DNA of 64,000 nucleotides from Cellulomonas telluris (GTDB lineage Bacteria; Actinomycetota; Actinomycetes; Actinomycetales; Cellulomonadaceae), in contig NZ_QXFN01000001.1 in NCBI RefSeq assembly GCF_004886325.1, forward strand, positions 496,001 through 560,000, read 5' to 3'. Position 1 is the first letter of the stretch. Every line of letters starts with the position of its first letter. Both the position numbers and the translations under genes were made by a program. The notes under the pieces are model-generated. The model searched no databases. It saw nothing but the letters and a program-made list of their open reading frames with translations, and was not told where the DNA came from. Shown piece after piece: positions 25,307 to 32,575 of this stretch.

Positions 25307-25924
25307 ATGGCCCGCTACTTCGACGTGCACCCGCACGACCCGCAGCCGCGGACGATCGCGCAGGTGGTCGCGATGCTGCGCGACGACGCACTCATCGCCT
25401 ACCCCACGGACTCGATGTACGCGCTCGGCACGCGCATGGGCAACCACGCGGGCACCGAGCGGATCCGGCAGGTGCGCGACCTCGACGCGAAGCACCACTT
25501 CACGCTCGTGTGCGCGGACTTCGCGCAGCTCGGGCAGCTCGTGCACCTCGACAACAGCGCCTTCCGCGCGATCAAGTCGGTGACGCCCGGCCCGTACACG
25601 TTCATCCTCCCCGCCACCCCCGAGGTGCCGCGGCGCCTCGCGCACGAGAAGAAGCGGTCGGTCGGCGTGCGCATCCCGGACGACCCGGTGGCCCACGCGA
25701 TCCTCCGCGAGCTCGGCGAGCCGCTGCTGTCGTCCTCGCTGATCGTCCCGGGCGCCGAGTGGCCCATGACCGAGGGGTGGCAGATCAAGGAGGAGCTCGA
25801 CGACCAGCTCGACGCGGTGGTCGACGCGGGCGACCGCGGCACCACCCCGACGACGGTCGTCGACTGGACCTCCGGGAGCCCCGAGGTCGTGCGCGAGGGC
25901 GCCGGCGACCCGGGGCGGTTCTGA
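25307..25924 (+). CDS. Sua5/YciO/YrdC-domain protein (YciO type)
   Basis: 205 residues, a single YrdC fold. The N-terminus RYFDVHPHDPQPRTIAQVV with LIAYPTDSMYALGTRMGN and the later VGVRIPDDPVAHAIL, PLLSSSLIVPGAEWP follow the YciO branch rather than TsaC. YrdC domains bind threonine, bicarbonate and ATP to make threonylcarbamoyl-AMP for tRNA t6A; YciO proteins are related but their contribution to t6A is weak or unclear. No C-terminal Sua5 extension is present. The ATG at 25307 was preferred to the in-frame ATG at 25205 because of the upstream -10-like hexamer and the family start. It precedes the LOG-like gene by one base. Confidence 0.85.
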   Translation: MARYFDVHPHDPQPRTIAQVVAMLRDDALIAYPTDSMYALGTRMGNHAGTERIRQVRDLDAKHHFTLVCADFAQLGQLVHLDNSAFRAIKSVTPGPYTFILPATPEVPRRLAHEKKRSVGVRIPDDPVAHAILRELGEPLLSSSLIVPGAEWPMTEGWQIKEELDDQLDAVVDAGDRGTTPTTVVDWTSGSPEVVREGAGDPGRF

Positions 25925-25925
25925 G

Positions 25926-26429
25926 GTGGCGGACGGGACGGACGCCGGGCGGGTGCCCGGCCGCGACCGCACGTACGTCGCCGTCGTCGGCCCCTCCGCG
26001 CCGACGCCGGAGCAGGAGCGGGACGCCCACGACGTCGGCGCGGGGCTCGCGCAGCGCGGTCACGTCGTCGTGTGCGGCGGCCGCGGGGGCGTCATGGCGG
26101 CGGTCGCGCGCGGCGCCGCCGAGGCCGGCGGCACGGTCGTCGGCTACCTGCCGGGCACGGGCCGCGCCGACGCGAACCCCTGGGTCACGGTCGCCCTGCC
26201 CACCGGCATGGGCGACCTGCGCAACGCCCTCGTGGTACGGGCCGGCGACGTCGTCGTCGCCGTCGGGACCTCGTGGGGCACGCTGAACGAGGTGTCCTTC
26301 GCGGTGTCGGTCGGCACGCCCGTGGTGCAGATCGGCGGGTGGGACCTGCCCGAGGACGACCGGGTGCGGCGCGTCCCCGACGTCGCCGCCGCGCTCGCCG
26401 CCGTCGACGGGCTCGTCGCCCCGGGCTGA
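25926..26429 (+). CDS. LOG-like SLOG-domain protein (TIGR00725 type)
   Basis: 167 residues, Rossmann-like. YVAVVGPSAPTPEQERDAHDVGAGLAQRGHVVVCGGRGGVMAAVARGAAEAGG has the GGRGGVM nucleotide-binding motif of the TIGR00725/LOG group, and VVAVGTSWGTLNEVSFAV corresponds to the second conserved segment (family PGGxGTxxE; here GTSWGTLNE). Members bind nucleotide-derived ligands; some are cytokinin-releasing phosphoribohydrolases, but the altered second motif makes that activity doubtful. GTG start one base after the YciO-type stop, so the two genes are probably co-transcribed. Confidence 0.75.
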   Translation: MADGTDAGRVPGRDRTYVAVVGPSAPTPEQERDAHDVGAGLAQRGHVVVCGGRGGVMAAVARGAAEAGGTVVGYLPGTGRADANPWVTVALPTGMGDLRNALVVRAGDVVVAVGTSWGTLNEVSFAVSVGTPVVQIGGWDLPEDDRVRRVPDVAAALAAVDGLVAPG

Positions 26430-26503
26430 CGTCCCGCGCCCGGCTCGGCCCGGACGCGCGCGGACCCGGGCGACACGGGCGCGTCGGCGTCCGGTGGACA
26501 TTC

Positions 26504-26533
26504 TCGACACCCTCGCCGGTGCGCGCGTACCTT
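26504..26533 (+). promoter_or_regulatory. Promoter of the type VII toxin operon
   Basis: A -35-like TCGACA (26504-26509), an 18-bp spacer and -10-like TACCTT (26528-26533), eight bases before the GTG at 26542. It implies a leaderless transcript for the operon and argues against the in-frame GTG at 26494, which would lie upstream of the promoter. Confidence 0.55.
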
Positions 26534-26541
26534 TGCCGCCC

Positions 26542-26946
26542 GTGGCGCTGGGGGACTCGTACGAGCAGACGCAGGCGCGCGTGACCGCGCAGGTCGAGCA
26601 GGCGCAGGAGCGCGCCCGGCGCGCGACCGCGCTGCGGCAGCAGGTGGAGCAGCTGGTGGGCGAGGCGCGCTCGCCGCGCCAGGAGCTGCAGGTGCGGGTC
26701 GACGCCCAGGGGCGTCTGCTCGACCTCGAGCTGTCCGACGCCGCGCTCGACCTCGGTCCGCGCGACCTCGCCCAGCTCGTCCTGCGCACCGCGGCCGCCG
26801 CCCACCAGCGCGCCGCCGAGCAGGTCGGCCGGCTGGCCGAGGAGGCGTTCGGCGAGGGCTCCGACCTCGCGCGGCGCGTGGCCGAGGAGGCCGGCGCACG
26901 CGCGGCCGCCGGTCCCGCGTCGCAGGAGAAGGGCCCCTGGTCGTGA
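26542..26946 (+). CDS. YbaB/EbfC-like protein of the toxin operon
   Basis: 134 residues. After a helical stretch (SYEQTQARVTAQVEQAQERARRATALRQQVEQL) comes the YbaB-like beta-hairpin VRVDAQGRLLDLELSDAAL and a long second helix (LAQLVLRTAAAAHQRAAEQVGRLAEEAFG). YbaB/EbfC proteins bind DNA as dimers, but actinobacterial versions fused or adjacent to type VII secretion substrates are common and may act as helper proteins for secretion. First gene of a five-gene operon; its TGA overlaps the next GTG (GTGA). The start is set by the promoter candidate just upstream. Confidence 0.75.
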   Translation: MALGDSYEQTQARVTAQVEQAQERARRATALRQQVEQLVGEARSPRQELQVRVDAQGRLLDLELSDAALDLGPRDLAQLVLRTAAAAHQRAAEQVGRLAEEAFGEGSDLARRVAEEAGARAAAGPASQEKGPWS

Positions 26947-27284
26947 GCGGCGGACGCATCGCGATCGACGTCGACACGCTCACCGCGCACCGGCGCCGGC
27001 TGGAGCAGATCGGGTCGCAGGTGGACGTGGCGCGGGACGCCGCCGGGTCGGTGAACCTCGGCGGCGGTGCGTTCGGCCTCATGTGCGCGTTCCTCGTGCC
27101 GCCGCTGCAGGTCGTCCAGACCGCGGCGCAGGCGTCGATCGCGCGGGTGGCGTCCTCGCTCGAGCGGGCGGGCGCCGAGGTCGCCGCAGCCGCTGCCGAC
27201 CTCGAGGCCGCCGACACGTACGGGACGGACACGTACCGCGCGCTGCAGGCCGACCTCGACCGCGCCGCGGTCACGGGCTGGTGA
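26943..27284 (+). CDS. EspC/WXG100-like type VII secretion helper
   Basis: 113 residues, two long helices: RIAIDVDTLTAHRRRLEQIGSQVDVARDAAGSV and QTAAQASIARVASSLERAGAEVAAAAADLEAADT, with a turn rich in Gly between and the ending DTYRALQADLDRAAVTGW. The pattern is that of EspC-type (ESX-1 target) proteins, which form helical hairpin dimers with secreted partners and carry a C-terminal YxxxD/E-like export signal; YRALQAD here fits that loosely. It would guide the TNT toxin encoded next. GTG start and stop both overlap neighbours by four bases. Confidence 0.75.
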   Translation: MSGGRIAIDVDTLTAHRRRLEQIGSQVDVARDAAGSVNLGGGAFGLMCAFLVPPLQVVQTAAQASIARVASSLERAGAEVAAAAADLEAADTYGTDTYRALQADLDRAAVTGW

Positions 27285-29068
27285 GCGCCAACCCGCTCGT
27301 CGTCGAGCGCACCGACACCACGTCGCCGCTCGCCGGCACCCTGCTGCTGGAGGACGGCGAGCAGCTCGTCCACGCCGTGCAGAACGGCGACTGGGTGTCC
27401 GGTGGCCTCGCGCTGTTCACGGGTGCGCTCGACACGGTCGCGGCCGTGTCCGACCCGCTCGGGACGCTGTTCGCGATGGGCATCGGCTGGGTCATCGACC
27501 ACGTCGAGCCCCTGAACTCCTGGCTCGAGGACCTCACCGGCGACGGCGACCAGGTGCGCGCCTTCGCCGGCACGTGGGCGAACGTCTCCAGCCACCTGCA
27601 GCAGCAGGCGGACGAGCTCACGCGCGTCGTCGCCGCGGACCTGGCCGGCATGGACGGCGCGACGATCACCGCGTACCGGCAGCTCGCGGCCGACATGGCC
27701 GAGCACATGGGTGGCGCGAGCCGCTGGGCGGGGTCGATGTCGACCGCGCTCGAGGTCGCCGCGACGCTCGTGCAGATCGTCCACGACATCGTCCGGGACG
27801 CGATCGCCCAGGTGCTGGGGGCCGTCGCGTCGTACGCGGCCGAGCTGATCTTCACCGCGGGCCTCGCCACGCCGCTCGTCATCGAGCAGGCGGCCACGCG
27901 CGCCGCCGCGCTCGCCGCCCGGATCGGCTCGTACGTCACGCGCCTGCTCACCTCGTTCCGCAACCTCGACGAGCTGCTGAGCGGCCTGCGCCGGCTGTTC
28001 GACGACCTCGGCCGGCTGTTCGACGACCTGTTCCGCGGCGGGCGGGGCCCCGACGCGCCGCGCACGCCGGACGCCCCGCGCGGGGACGGCGCCACGCCGC
28101 CGACCGGTCCCGCCGGGCCCGGCCGCACGGCCCCGGGCGGCGACCCCGGGACGCCCACCGGCCCGTCGGTGCCGACGGGACCGGTCGTCTCCGGCGGCCC
28201 CGACGTCCCCGGTGGACCCGGTGCCGGCACCGTGCCCGGTGGCGGCGGTGCGCCGGGCGGGACGCCCGTGCGCCCGGGCCCCGACGCGCAGCAGTTCGTC
28301 ACACCCGACGCCGACCTGGTCGGCGGACGGCCGGGAGCGGGCGGGCCCGACGGCGGGCGGCCCGGGGAGCCGGACGCGGGCACGACGAGGCCCGAACCGG
28401 ACCCCGTGACCGACCCGACGACCCCGGACCCGACGACCCCGGACCCCACCGTCCCCGACCCGGGTGCACGGCCGCTGCCCGACGGCGCGACCGCGGTACC
28501 GGACCGCAACCCGGACCCGCACTACGGCGAGCCGCGGACGGACGCCGGCACGTCGTTCCACCCGGACAACGCGCCGGCCACGCACACGAGCTCCGACGTC
28601 GCGAAGCTCGGCGGCGACGCGGCGCACCCGTGGGGGACGAACCCCGACACGGGCCGCCCGTTCACCGAGAAGGAGTTCCTCGAGCGGTTCACGCACGCGG
28701 ACGGCACGATCCGCTGGCCCCCGAACGACGGCGCGGTGCCCGGGTCCAAGCACGAGTTCACGTCGACGAGCGACTTCCGGAACGCCTACGGCGACGGCCT
28801 CGACCGGGTGGGGCTGCCGGACGGCTCGTACCTCGGCTTCCCGCCGGGTGCGCCGTGGGGTGACCGCGCGCTCTTCCCGTCGTCGCTGGACGACCCGGTC
28901 GACGCCTACCGCCTCGCGGGTGACCTGCCCGACGGGTGGCGCATCCAGGTCAGCGAGATCGCGCCCGCGTTCGGGCAGCCCGGTGGAGGGATGCAGGTGC
29001 TCGTGTTCAACGACAAGAACAAGACGGTCCCGGTGACGGAGCTCATCAACGCGGGGATCCTCCAGTGA
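27281..29068 (+). CDS. Type VII-secreted polymorphic toxin with C-terminal TNT (NAD+ glycohydrolase) domain
   Basis: 595 residues in three parts. Residues 1-260 are helical and WXG/ESX-like (VRAFAGTWANVSSHLQQQAD, MAEHMGGASRWAGSMSTALE, then hydrophobic helices). Residues 260-400 are a flexible Pro/Gly/Thr linker with TTPDP repeats. Residues 480-595 match the tuberculosis-necrotizing-toxin (TNT) domain: FRNAYGDGLDRVGLPDGSYL, FPPGAPWGDRALFPSSL and the signature IAPAFGQPGGGMQ, ending NAGIL. TNT of M. tuberculosis CpnT cleaves NAD+, killing the target cell. No secretion machinery genes are in the window, so export would use an ESX system elsewhere. The immunity candidates follow at once with GTGA overlaps. 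Domain call is firm from the GQPGGG signature; killing activity is inferred. Confidence 0.85.
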   Translation: MSANPLVVERTDTTSPLAGTLLLEDGEQLVHAVQNGDWVSGGLALFTGALDTVAAVSDPLGTLFAMGIGWVIDHVEPLNSWLEDLTGDGDQVRAFAGTWANVSSHLQQQADELTRVVAADLAGMDGATITAYRQLAADMAEHMGGASRWAGSMSTALEVAATLVQIVHDIVRDAIAQVLGAVASYAAELIFTAGLATPLVIEQAATRAAALAARIGSYVTRLLTSFRNLDELLSGLRRLFDDLGRLFDDLFRGGRGPDAPRTPDAPRGDGATPPTGPAGPGRTAPGGDPGTPTGPSVPTGPVVSGGPDVPGGPGAGTVPGGGGAPGGTPVRPGPDAQQFVTPDADLVGGRPGAGGPDGGRPGEPDAGTTRPEPDPVTDPTTPDPTTPDPTVPDPGARPLPDGATAVPDRNPDPHYGEPRTDAGTSFHPDNAPATHTSSDVAKLGGDAAHPWGTNPDTGRPFTEKEFLERFTHADGTIRWPPNDGAVPGSKHEFTSTSDFRNAYGDGLDRVGLPDGSYLGFPPGAPWGDRALFPSSLDDPVDAYRLAGDLPDGWRIQVSEIAPAFGQPGGGMQVLVFNDKNKTVPVTELINAGILQ

Positions 29069-29550
29069 CGCCGCCGGTGCACGCCTCGCTCCTGCGCCTC
29101 GCCGAGGAGTCGGGGCTGCGCGTCGCGCAGGACGGCGCCGCGGTGCGGTTCTCGAGCGTCGAGAGCACGCTCGCGCTGGCTCCCGTCGAGGGCGGCTGGG
29201 CGCTGACGCGCACCCTGCGCGACGGCGACCCCGAGGTCGAGGTGGTCTCGGACACCGTCGACGCGCCGGAGCGCCTCGTGGTCACCACGGTCGGTGCGGT
29301 GTGGCGCAGCGCCCAGGGGCTGCCGCCGATCGTCACGGTGCGGCGCGGGGAGCCGCTGGCGGGCGCCGAGGTCGTCAAGGACCCGGTGACGTGGTGGAAC
29401 GTGCGGTGGGACGGGCACGTCGCGCGCGAGCTCGACTCCGTGCAGGCGGCGACGCTCGTGCGCACCCTCGCCCACGACGTCGACACGCTCGTCGCGTCCT
29501 ACCGCGACCCGGACGGCCTGCCGGCGTTCCCCGTCACCGAGTCGCGGTGA
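29065..29550 (+). CDS. Immunity protein candidate for the TNT toxin, first copy
   Basis: 161 residues, cytoplasmic, mixed alpha/beta. It begins TPPVHASLLRLAEESGLRVA and contains VVTTVGAVWRSAQGLPPI and a C-terminal DVDTLVASYRDPDGLPAFP. GTG start overlaps the toxin stop (GTGA), the position expected for the cognate immunity protein, which must bind and block the NAD+ glycohydrolase made in the same cell. It resembles Imm61-like/TNT-antitoxin proteins in length and general look, but I cannot assign the family with certainty. The next gene is a paralogue. Confidence 0.7.
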   Translation: MTPPVHASLLRLAEESGLRVAQDGAAVRFSSVESTLALAPVEGGWALTRTLRDGDPEVEVVSDTVDAPERLVVTTVGAVWRSAQGLPPIVTVRRGEPLAGAEVVKDPVTWWNVRWDGHVARELDSVQAATLVRTLAHDVDTLVASYRDPDGLPAFPVTESR

Positions 29551-30056
29551 GGTCCTCCGACGCGACCGGCGCGCTGGTGCACCCGTCGGTCGTGCGCCTG
29601 GCCGAGGAGTCCGGTCTGCGCGTCGTGCACCGTCCGGACGCGACCGTGCTCGAGGAGACGGAGATCGGGTACACGGTCGCGAGGACGCCGGACGGCTGGA
29701 CCCTCACGCGCAGGTCGCGCGACCGGGTCCACGTGGAGGCGACGAGCGACGTCCTCGAGGGCGTCGAGGTGGTCCTGCTGACGGCCGTCGGGCCGGCCTG
29801 GCGCGCGGCGCACCGCCTGCCCGCCCTGATGACGAGCACACGGGGGGCGCCCACGCCCGGCGCCGTCCCGTACCGCGACGTCGACGGACGCTGGGCGGTG
29901 CGCTGGCCCGGCGACCACGTCGTGGCAGGGCTCGGCTCGATCGGCGTCGACACCGTCGTCCGGGTGGTGGGCCGGGACGTCGACGAGCTCGTCGCGTCGT
30001 ACCGGCACCCCGACGGTCTGCCGCTCTTCCCGCCGGCCGAGCCCGCTCTCGGCTGA
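29547..30056 (+). CDS. Second, diverged immunity-like protein
   Basis: 169 residues. It is clearly related to the preceding gene along its whole length: HPSVVRLAEESGLRVV against HASLLRLAEESGLRVA, VLLTAVGPAWRAAHRLPAL against VVTTVGAVWRSAQGLPPI, and DVDELVASYRHPDGLPLFP against DVDTLVASYRDPDGLPAFP, with the middle parts much changed. This is a tandem duplication followed by divergence. It may protect against a different TNT variant made by neighbouring strains. GTG at 29547 overlaps the stop of the first copy; GTG at 29577 is a possible later start. It is the last gene of the operon. Confidence 0.7.
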   Translation: MRSSDATGALVHPSVVRLAEESGLRVVHRPDATVLEETEIGYTVARTPDGWTLTRRSRDRVHVEATSDVLEGVEVVLLTAVGPAWRAAHRLPALMTSTRGAPTPGAVPYRDVDGRWAVRWPGDHVVAGLGSIGVDTVVRVVGRDVDELVASYRHPDGLPLFPPAEPALG

Positions 30057-30119
30057 CGGGCGACGCCGGCCCCCCGGCACGCCCGCTCGTCGCGGGGGGC
30101 GCCGTCGCACGGGCGCGGT

Positions 30120-30125
30120 GATGAT
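30120..30125 (+). promoter_or_regulatory. -10-like hexamer GATGAT for the gene at 30132, probably leaderless
   Basis: GATGAT keeps A2 and T6 of the -10 pattern and ends six bases before the ATG; no ribosome site between. Confidence 0.4.
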
Positions 30126-30131
30126 GGGCCG

Positions 30132-30890
30132 ATGACCCCCGTCGACGTCCCGCGCAGCGCCGCCGACGTCGCGACGGCCGCCGGCACCGCGCCCGACCTC
30201 GCGACGCTCGACGCGCGCGTCGTCGACTGCTTCGCGTGCCCGCGGCTCGTCGCGTGGCGGGAGGCCGTGGCCGCCGAGCCGCGCGCGTCGTTCCGCGGGC
30301 AGACGTACTGGGCGCGGCCGGTGCCGGGCTTCGGCGACCCGCGCGCGCGGGTCCAGGTCGTCGGGCTGGCGCCCGCCGCCCACGGGGCCAACCGCACGGG
30401 TCGCATGTTCACCGGCGACCGGTCGGGCGACTTCCTGTTCGCCGCCATGCACCGCGTCGGCATGGCGAACCAGCCGACGTCCGTCAGCGCCGACGACGGC
30501 CTGACGCTGACCGACGTCCGCGTCACCGCGCCCGTCCGCTGCGCCCCGCCGGCCAACGCGCCCACGCCCGAGGAGCGCCGCACCTGCGGGCCGTGGCTCG
30601 CGCGCGAGATCGAGCTGGTGGACGCGCACGTGCTCGTGGTGCTCGGCGGGTTCGGCTGGCAGGCGGTCCTGACGACGCTCGCGGAGCAGGGCTGGGAGGT
30701 CCCGCGCCCGCGACCGGCGTTCGCGCACGGCGCCGAGGTGGTGCTGGGCCGCCGGGACCCGGACGACGACCGCGCGCTCACCCTGCTCGGGTGCTTCCAC
30801 GTGAGCCAGCAGAACACCTTCACGGGGCGCCTGACGCCGGAGATGCTCGACGCCGTGCTGCTGCGCGCACGGGAGCTGGCGGCCACCTGA
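30132..30890 (+). CDS. udgB: Uracil-DNA glycosylase family 5 (UdgB)
   Basis: 252 residues. The four iron-sulfur cysteines of family 4/5 enzymes are present (Cys33 and Cys36 in DCFACPRL, Cys137 and Cys152). The active-site motif GLAPAAHGANRTGRMFTGDRSGDFL (residues 78-102) has the Ala-for-Asp/Glu change that separates family 5 from family 4, and HVSQQNTFTG is the DNA-intercalation motif. UdgB removes uracil and other deaminated or damaged bases from double-stranded DNA, useful in a GC-rich genome prone to cytosine deamination. It is monocistronic and ends at a strong hairpin shared with the convergent gene. Confidence 0.92.
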   Translation: MTPVDVPRSAADVATAAGTAPDLATLDARVVDCFACPRLVAWREAVAAEPRASFRGQTYWARPVPGFGDPRARVQVVGLAPAAHGANRTGRMFTGDRSGDFLFAAMHRVGMANQPTSVSADDGLTLTDVRVTAPVRCAPPANAPTPEERRTCGPWLAREIELVDAHVLVVLGGFGWQAVLTTLAEQGWEVPRPRPAFAHGAEVVLGRRDPDDDRALTLLGCFHVSQQNTFTGRLTPEMLDAVLLRARELAAT

Positions 30891-30901
30891 CCCCCCACGC
30901 C

Positions 30902-30947
30902 CACCGGGAGGCCCCGCGGGCGGTCGCGTCCGCGGGGCCTCCCGGTG
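30902..30947. terminator. Strong bidirectional terminator hairpin
   Basis: Bases 30902-30919 pair perfectly with 30930-30947, an 18-bp GC-rich stem with a 10-nt loop, between the convergent udgB and NTF2-like genes (1 bp before the latter's stop codon). Confidence 0.85.
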
Positions 30948-31448
30948 TCACGCGCCGGGGACGAGGGACGAGTGGTGCTCGACGATCTCCCAGCCGCCGT
31001 GATCGCGCTCGTACACGAACGTGAAGCGCGCGTGGACGACGTCGCCGGTCGCGGCGAACGTGAACGTGTACAGCCCCGAGTACGTGGCGACGTCCTTGCC
31101 GAGGACGCGCACGACCCCCTCGTCGACGGACCCGGAGGGGTCGTTCGCCAGGAAGTGCTCGAAGTAGCCGATCCGCTCGGCGCTCGTGTCGTGGACACCG
31201 GGCGCGAGCGTCGGCAGCAGCACGGCGTCGTCGGCGTACAGGTGGTCCACCCGCTCGGGGTCTCCCGTCGCGAGCGCGGCGTTCCACGTGGTGAACAGGC
31301 GACGGATCTCGGCCTTCGTCGGCGTGCCCTGGTGCGCCGGACGGGCGAGGTCGGTGCCGGGCGCCGGATCGGCGGCGACGGCGACCCCGGTGCCCGTCCC
31401 GGCGACGAGGGCGGCGACGACGGCGACGATCAGCGGACGTGCGGGCAT
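30948..31448 (-). CDS. Secreted SnoaL/NTF2-like protein (SgcJ/EcaC type)
   Basis: 166 residues. A signal peptide (MPARPLIVAVVAALVAG to AVAA) precedes an NTF2-like fold: IRRLFTTWNAALATGDPERVDHLYADDAVLLPTLAPGVHDTSAERIGYFEHFLA and a C-terminal sheet ending WEIVEHHSSLVPG. This closely follows the SgcJ/EcaC and CaMKII-association-like group with its His-His-Ser-S end. Members are small ligand-binding or isomerase-like proteins of unknown substrate. The ATG at 31448 has AAAGGGAA upstream; the frame is open to 31541 but would hide the signal peptide. Confidence 0.8.
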   Translation of the reverse strand: MPARPLIVAVVAALVAGTGTGVAVAADPAPGTDLARPAHQGTPTKAEIRRLFTTWNAALATGDPERVDHLYADDAVLLPTLAPGVHDTSAERIGYFEHFLANDPSGSVDEGVVRVLGKDVATYSGLYTFTFAATGDVVHARFTFVYERDHGGWEIVEHHSSLVPGA

Positions 31449-31556
31449 GGCTGTTCCCTTTCCCCCCTGGTGGTGACCCCCGGTCGAGGGCCGGGAACAG
31501 GGAGCCACGGACAGGAGGGCGGGTGCAACCAAAGAGGGCATAACGGACGGTGACGT

Positions 31557-32426
31557 TCACCCCACCAGCGCGACGACCACGAGGAAGCCGTTCGAGACGA
31601 GGTGCACCGCGATCGTGAGCCAGGGGTTGCGGTAGCGGGACCACAGGTAGGCGACCGTGAGCCCGAACGACCCCTGCACCACGAGCGCCGCCGCCACCTC
31701 GACGAGGGGCCCCTGGCCCTGCCGGGCACCCACGTGCATGAGCGCGAACACGAGCGTCGCCACCGCGATGCCGCCCCACCGCCCGAGCAGCGCCTCGAGC
31801 CGCGTCTGCAGCCAGATCCGGTAGAACACCTCCTCGCCGACGCTCGCGGTCAGCGCCGTGGCCACCGCGGCCGTCACGACGAGCTCGACCGGGAGGCCGG
31901 AGTAGTCGGGCACCTCGACCCACGGCGCCGCCTGGGACACGAGCGTCCAGGCGACCAGGACGACCGCCGGCGCCCACCACCGCCACCCGCCCCGCGCGGG
32001 AACGGTGTGCATGGCACCCCGCGTCAGCACGACCACGAGCCCCGGCAGCGCGAGGAGCAGGACCAGCTTCGCGAGGTGGTACCCCTCGGACCGCGCGAGC
32101 CCGCCCGCCGCGACGACGACGGGCAGCACGACAGCGCAGGCGAGCATCGCCGTCACGGCGACCAGGAGCCGCGGCCGGTCGACGACGGCCGGCGTCAGGT
32201 CGGGCGTGCGCGGGGGGAGCAGGCGGACGAGCGGCACCGCGACCGCCGCGGGCAGCAGCACCGCCCAGTACGGCACGGTGGGCGCGCCGGGGTCGGCGGA
32301 CTCGCGCACGCCCGCGGGGCTCAGCACGAGCAGCACGACGAGGGCGGCCGCGGCGAGCACGCCCACGGCGACGGCGAGGGTCACGCCGGCGCGGGCGTGC
32401 GGTGGTGCGGCAGGTGGGGTCGGCAC
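31557..32426 (-). CDS. CPBP family intramembrane glutamic protease
   Basis: 289 residues with about eight membrane helices. The CPBP/Abi motifs are intact: EExxxR (Glu198, Glu199, Arg203 in GEEVFYRIWLQ), FxxxH (His231 in FALMHVG) and HxxxN (His275, Asn279 in HLVSN). The Glu pair and the two His residues form the membrane-embedded active site of Rce1-like proteases. Bacterial members process or inactivate membrane proteins and some give bacteriocin self-immunity; the target here is unknown. It is divergent from the nucleotidyltransferase gene at 32576. Confidence 0.9.
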   Translation of the reverse strand: MPTPPAAPPHARAGVTLAVAVGVLAAAALVVLLVLSPAGVRESADPGAPTVPYWAVLLPAAVAVPLVRLLPPRTPDLTPAVVDRPRLLVAVTAMLACAVVLPVVVAAGGLARSEGYHLAKLVLLLALPGLVVVLTRGAMHTVPARGGWRWWAPAVVLVAWTLVSQAAPWVEVPDYSGLPVELVVTAAVATALTASVGEEVFYRIWLQTRLEALLGRWGGIAVATLVFALMHVGARQGQGPLVEVAAALVVQGSFGLTVAYLWSRYRNPWLTIAVHLVSNGFLVVVALVG

Positions 32427-32563
32427 GTGCCGACGCTAGGGAGCGTGGCGCGCGGCCCGCGTCGTCGGAAGGGACGAGACGGCGCACCGGGCCTCGTGCG
32501 GACCGCCGAGCGCGCAATGGTCCTGCTGCGGGTATCCGGTGGCGCCCGACGGTGCCGGTCGGT

Positions 32564-32569
32564 GACGCT
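32564..32569 (+). promoter_or_regulatory. -10-like hexamer GACGCT for the gene at 32576, probably leaderless
   Basis: GACGCT keeps A2 and T6 and ends six bases before the ATG; the intervening bases are CCCGCC, not a ribosome site. Confidence 0.4.
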
Positions 32570-32575
32570 CCCGCC

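Noticed and set aside
26494-26541. GTG at 26494 as start of the YbaB-like gene
   Set aside because: The promoter candidate TCGACA-TACCTT lies downstream of it, and the extra 16 residues are unlike the family.
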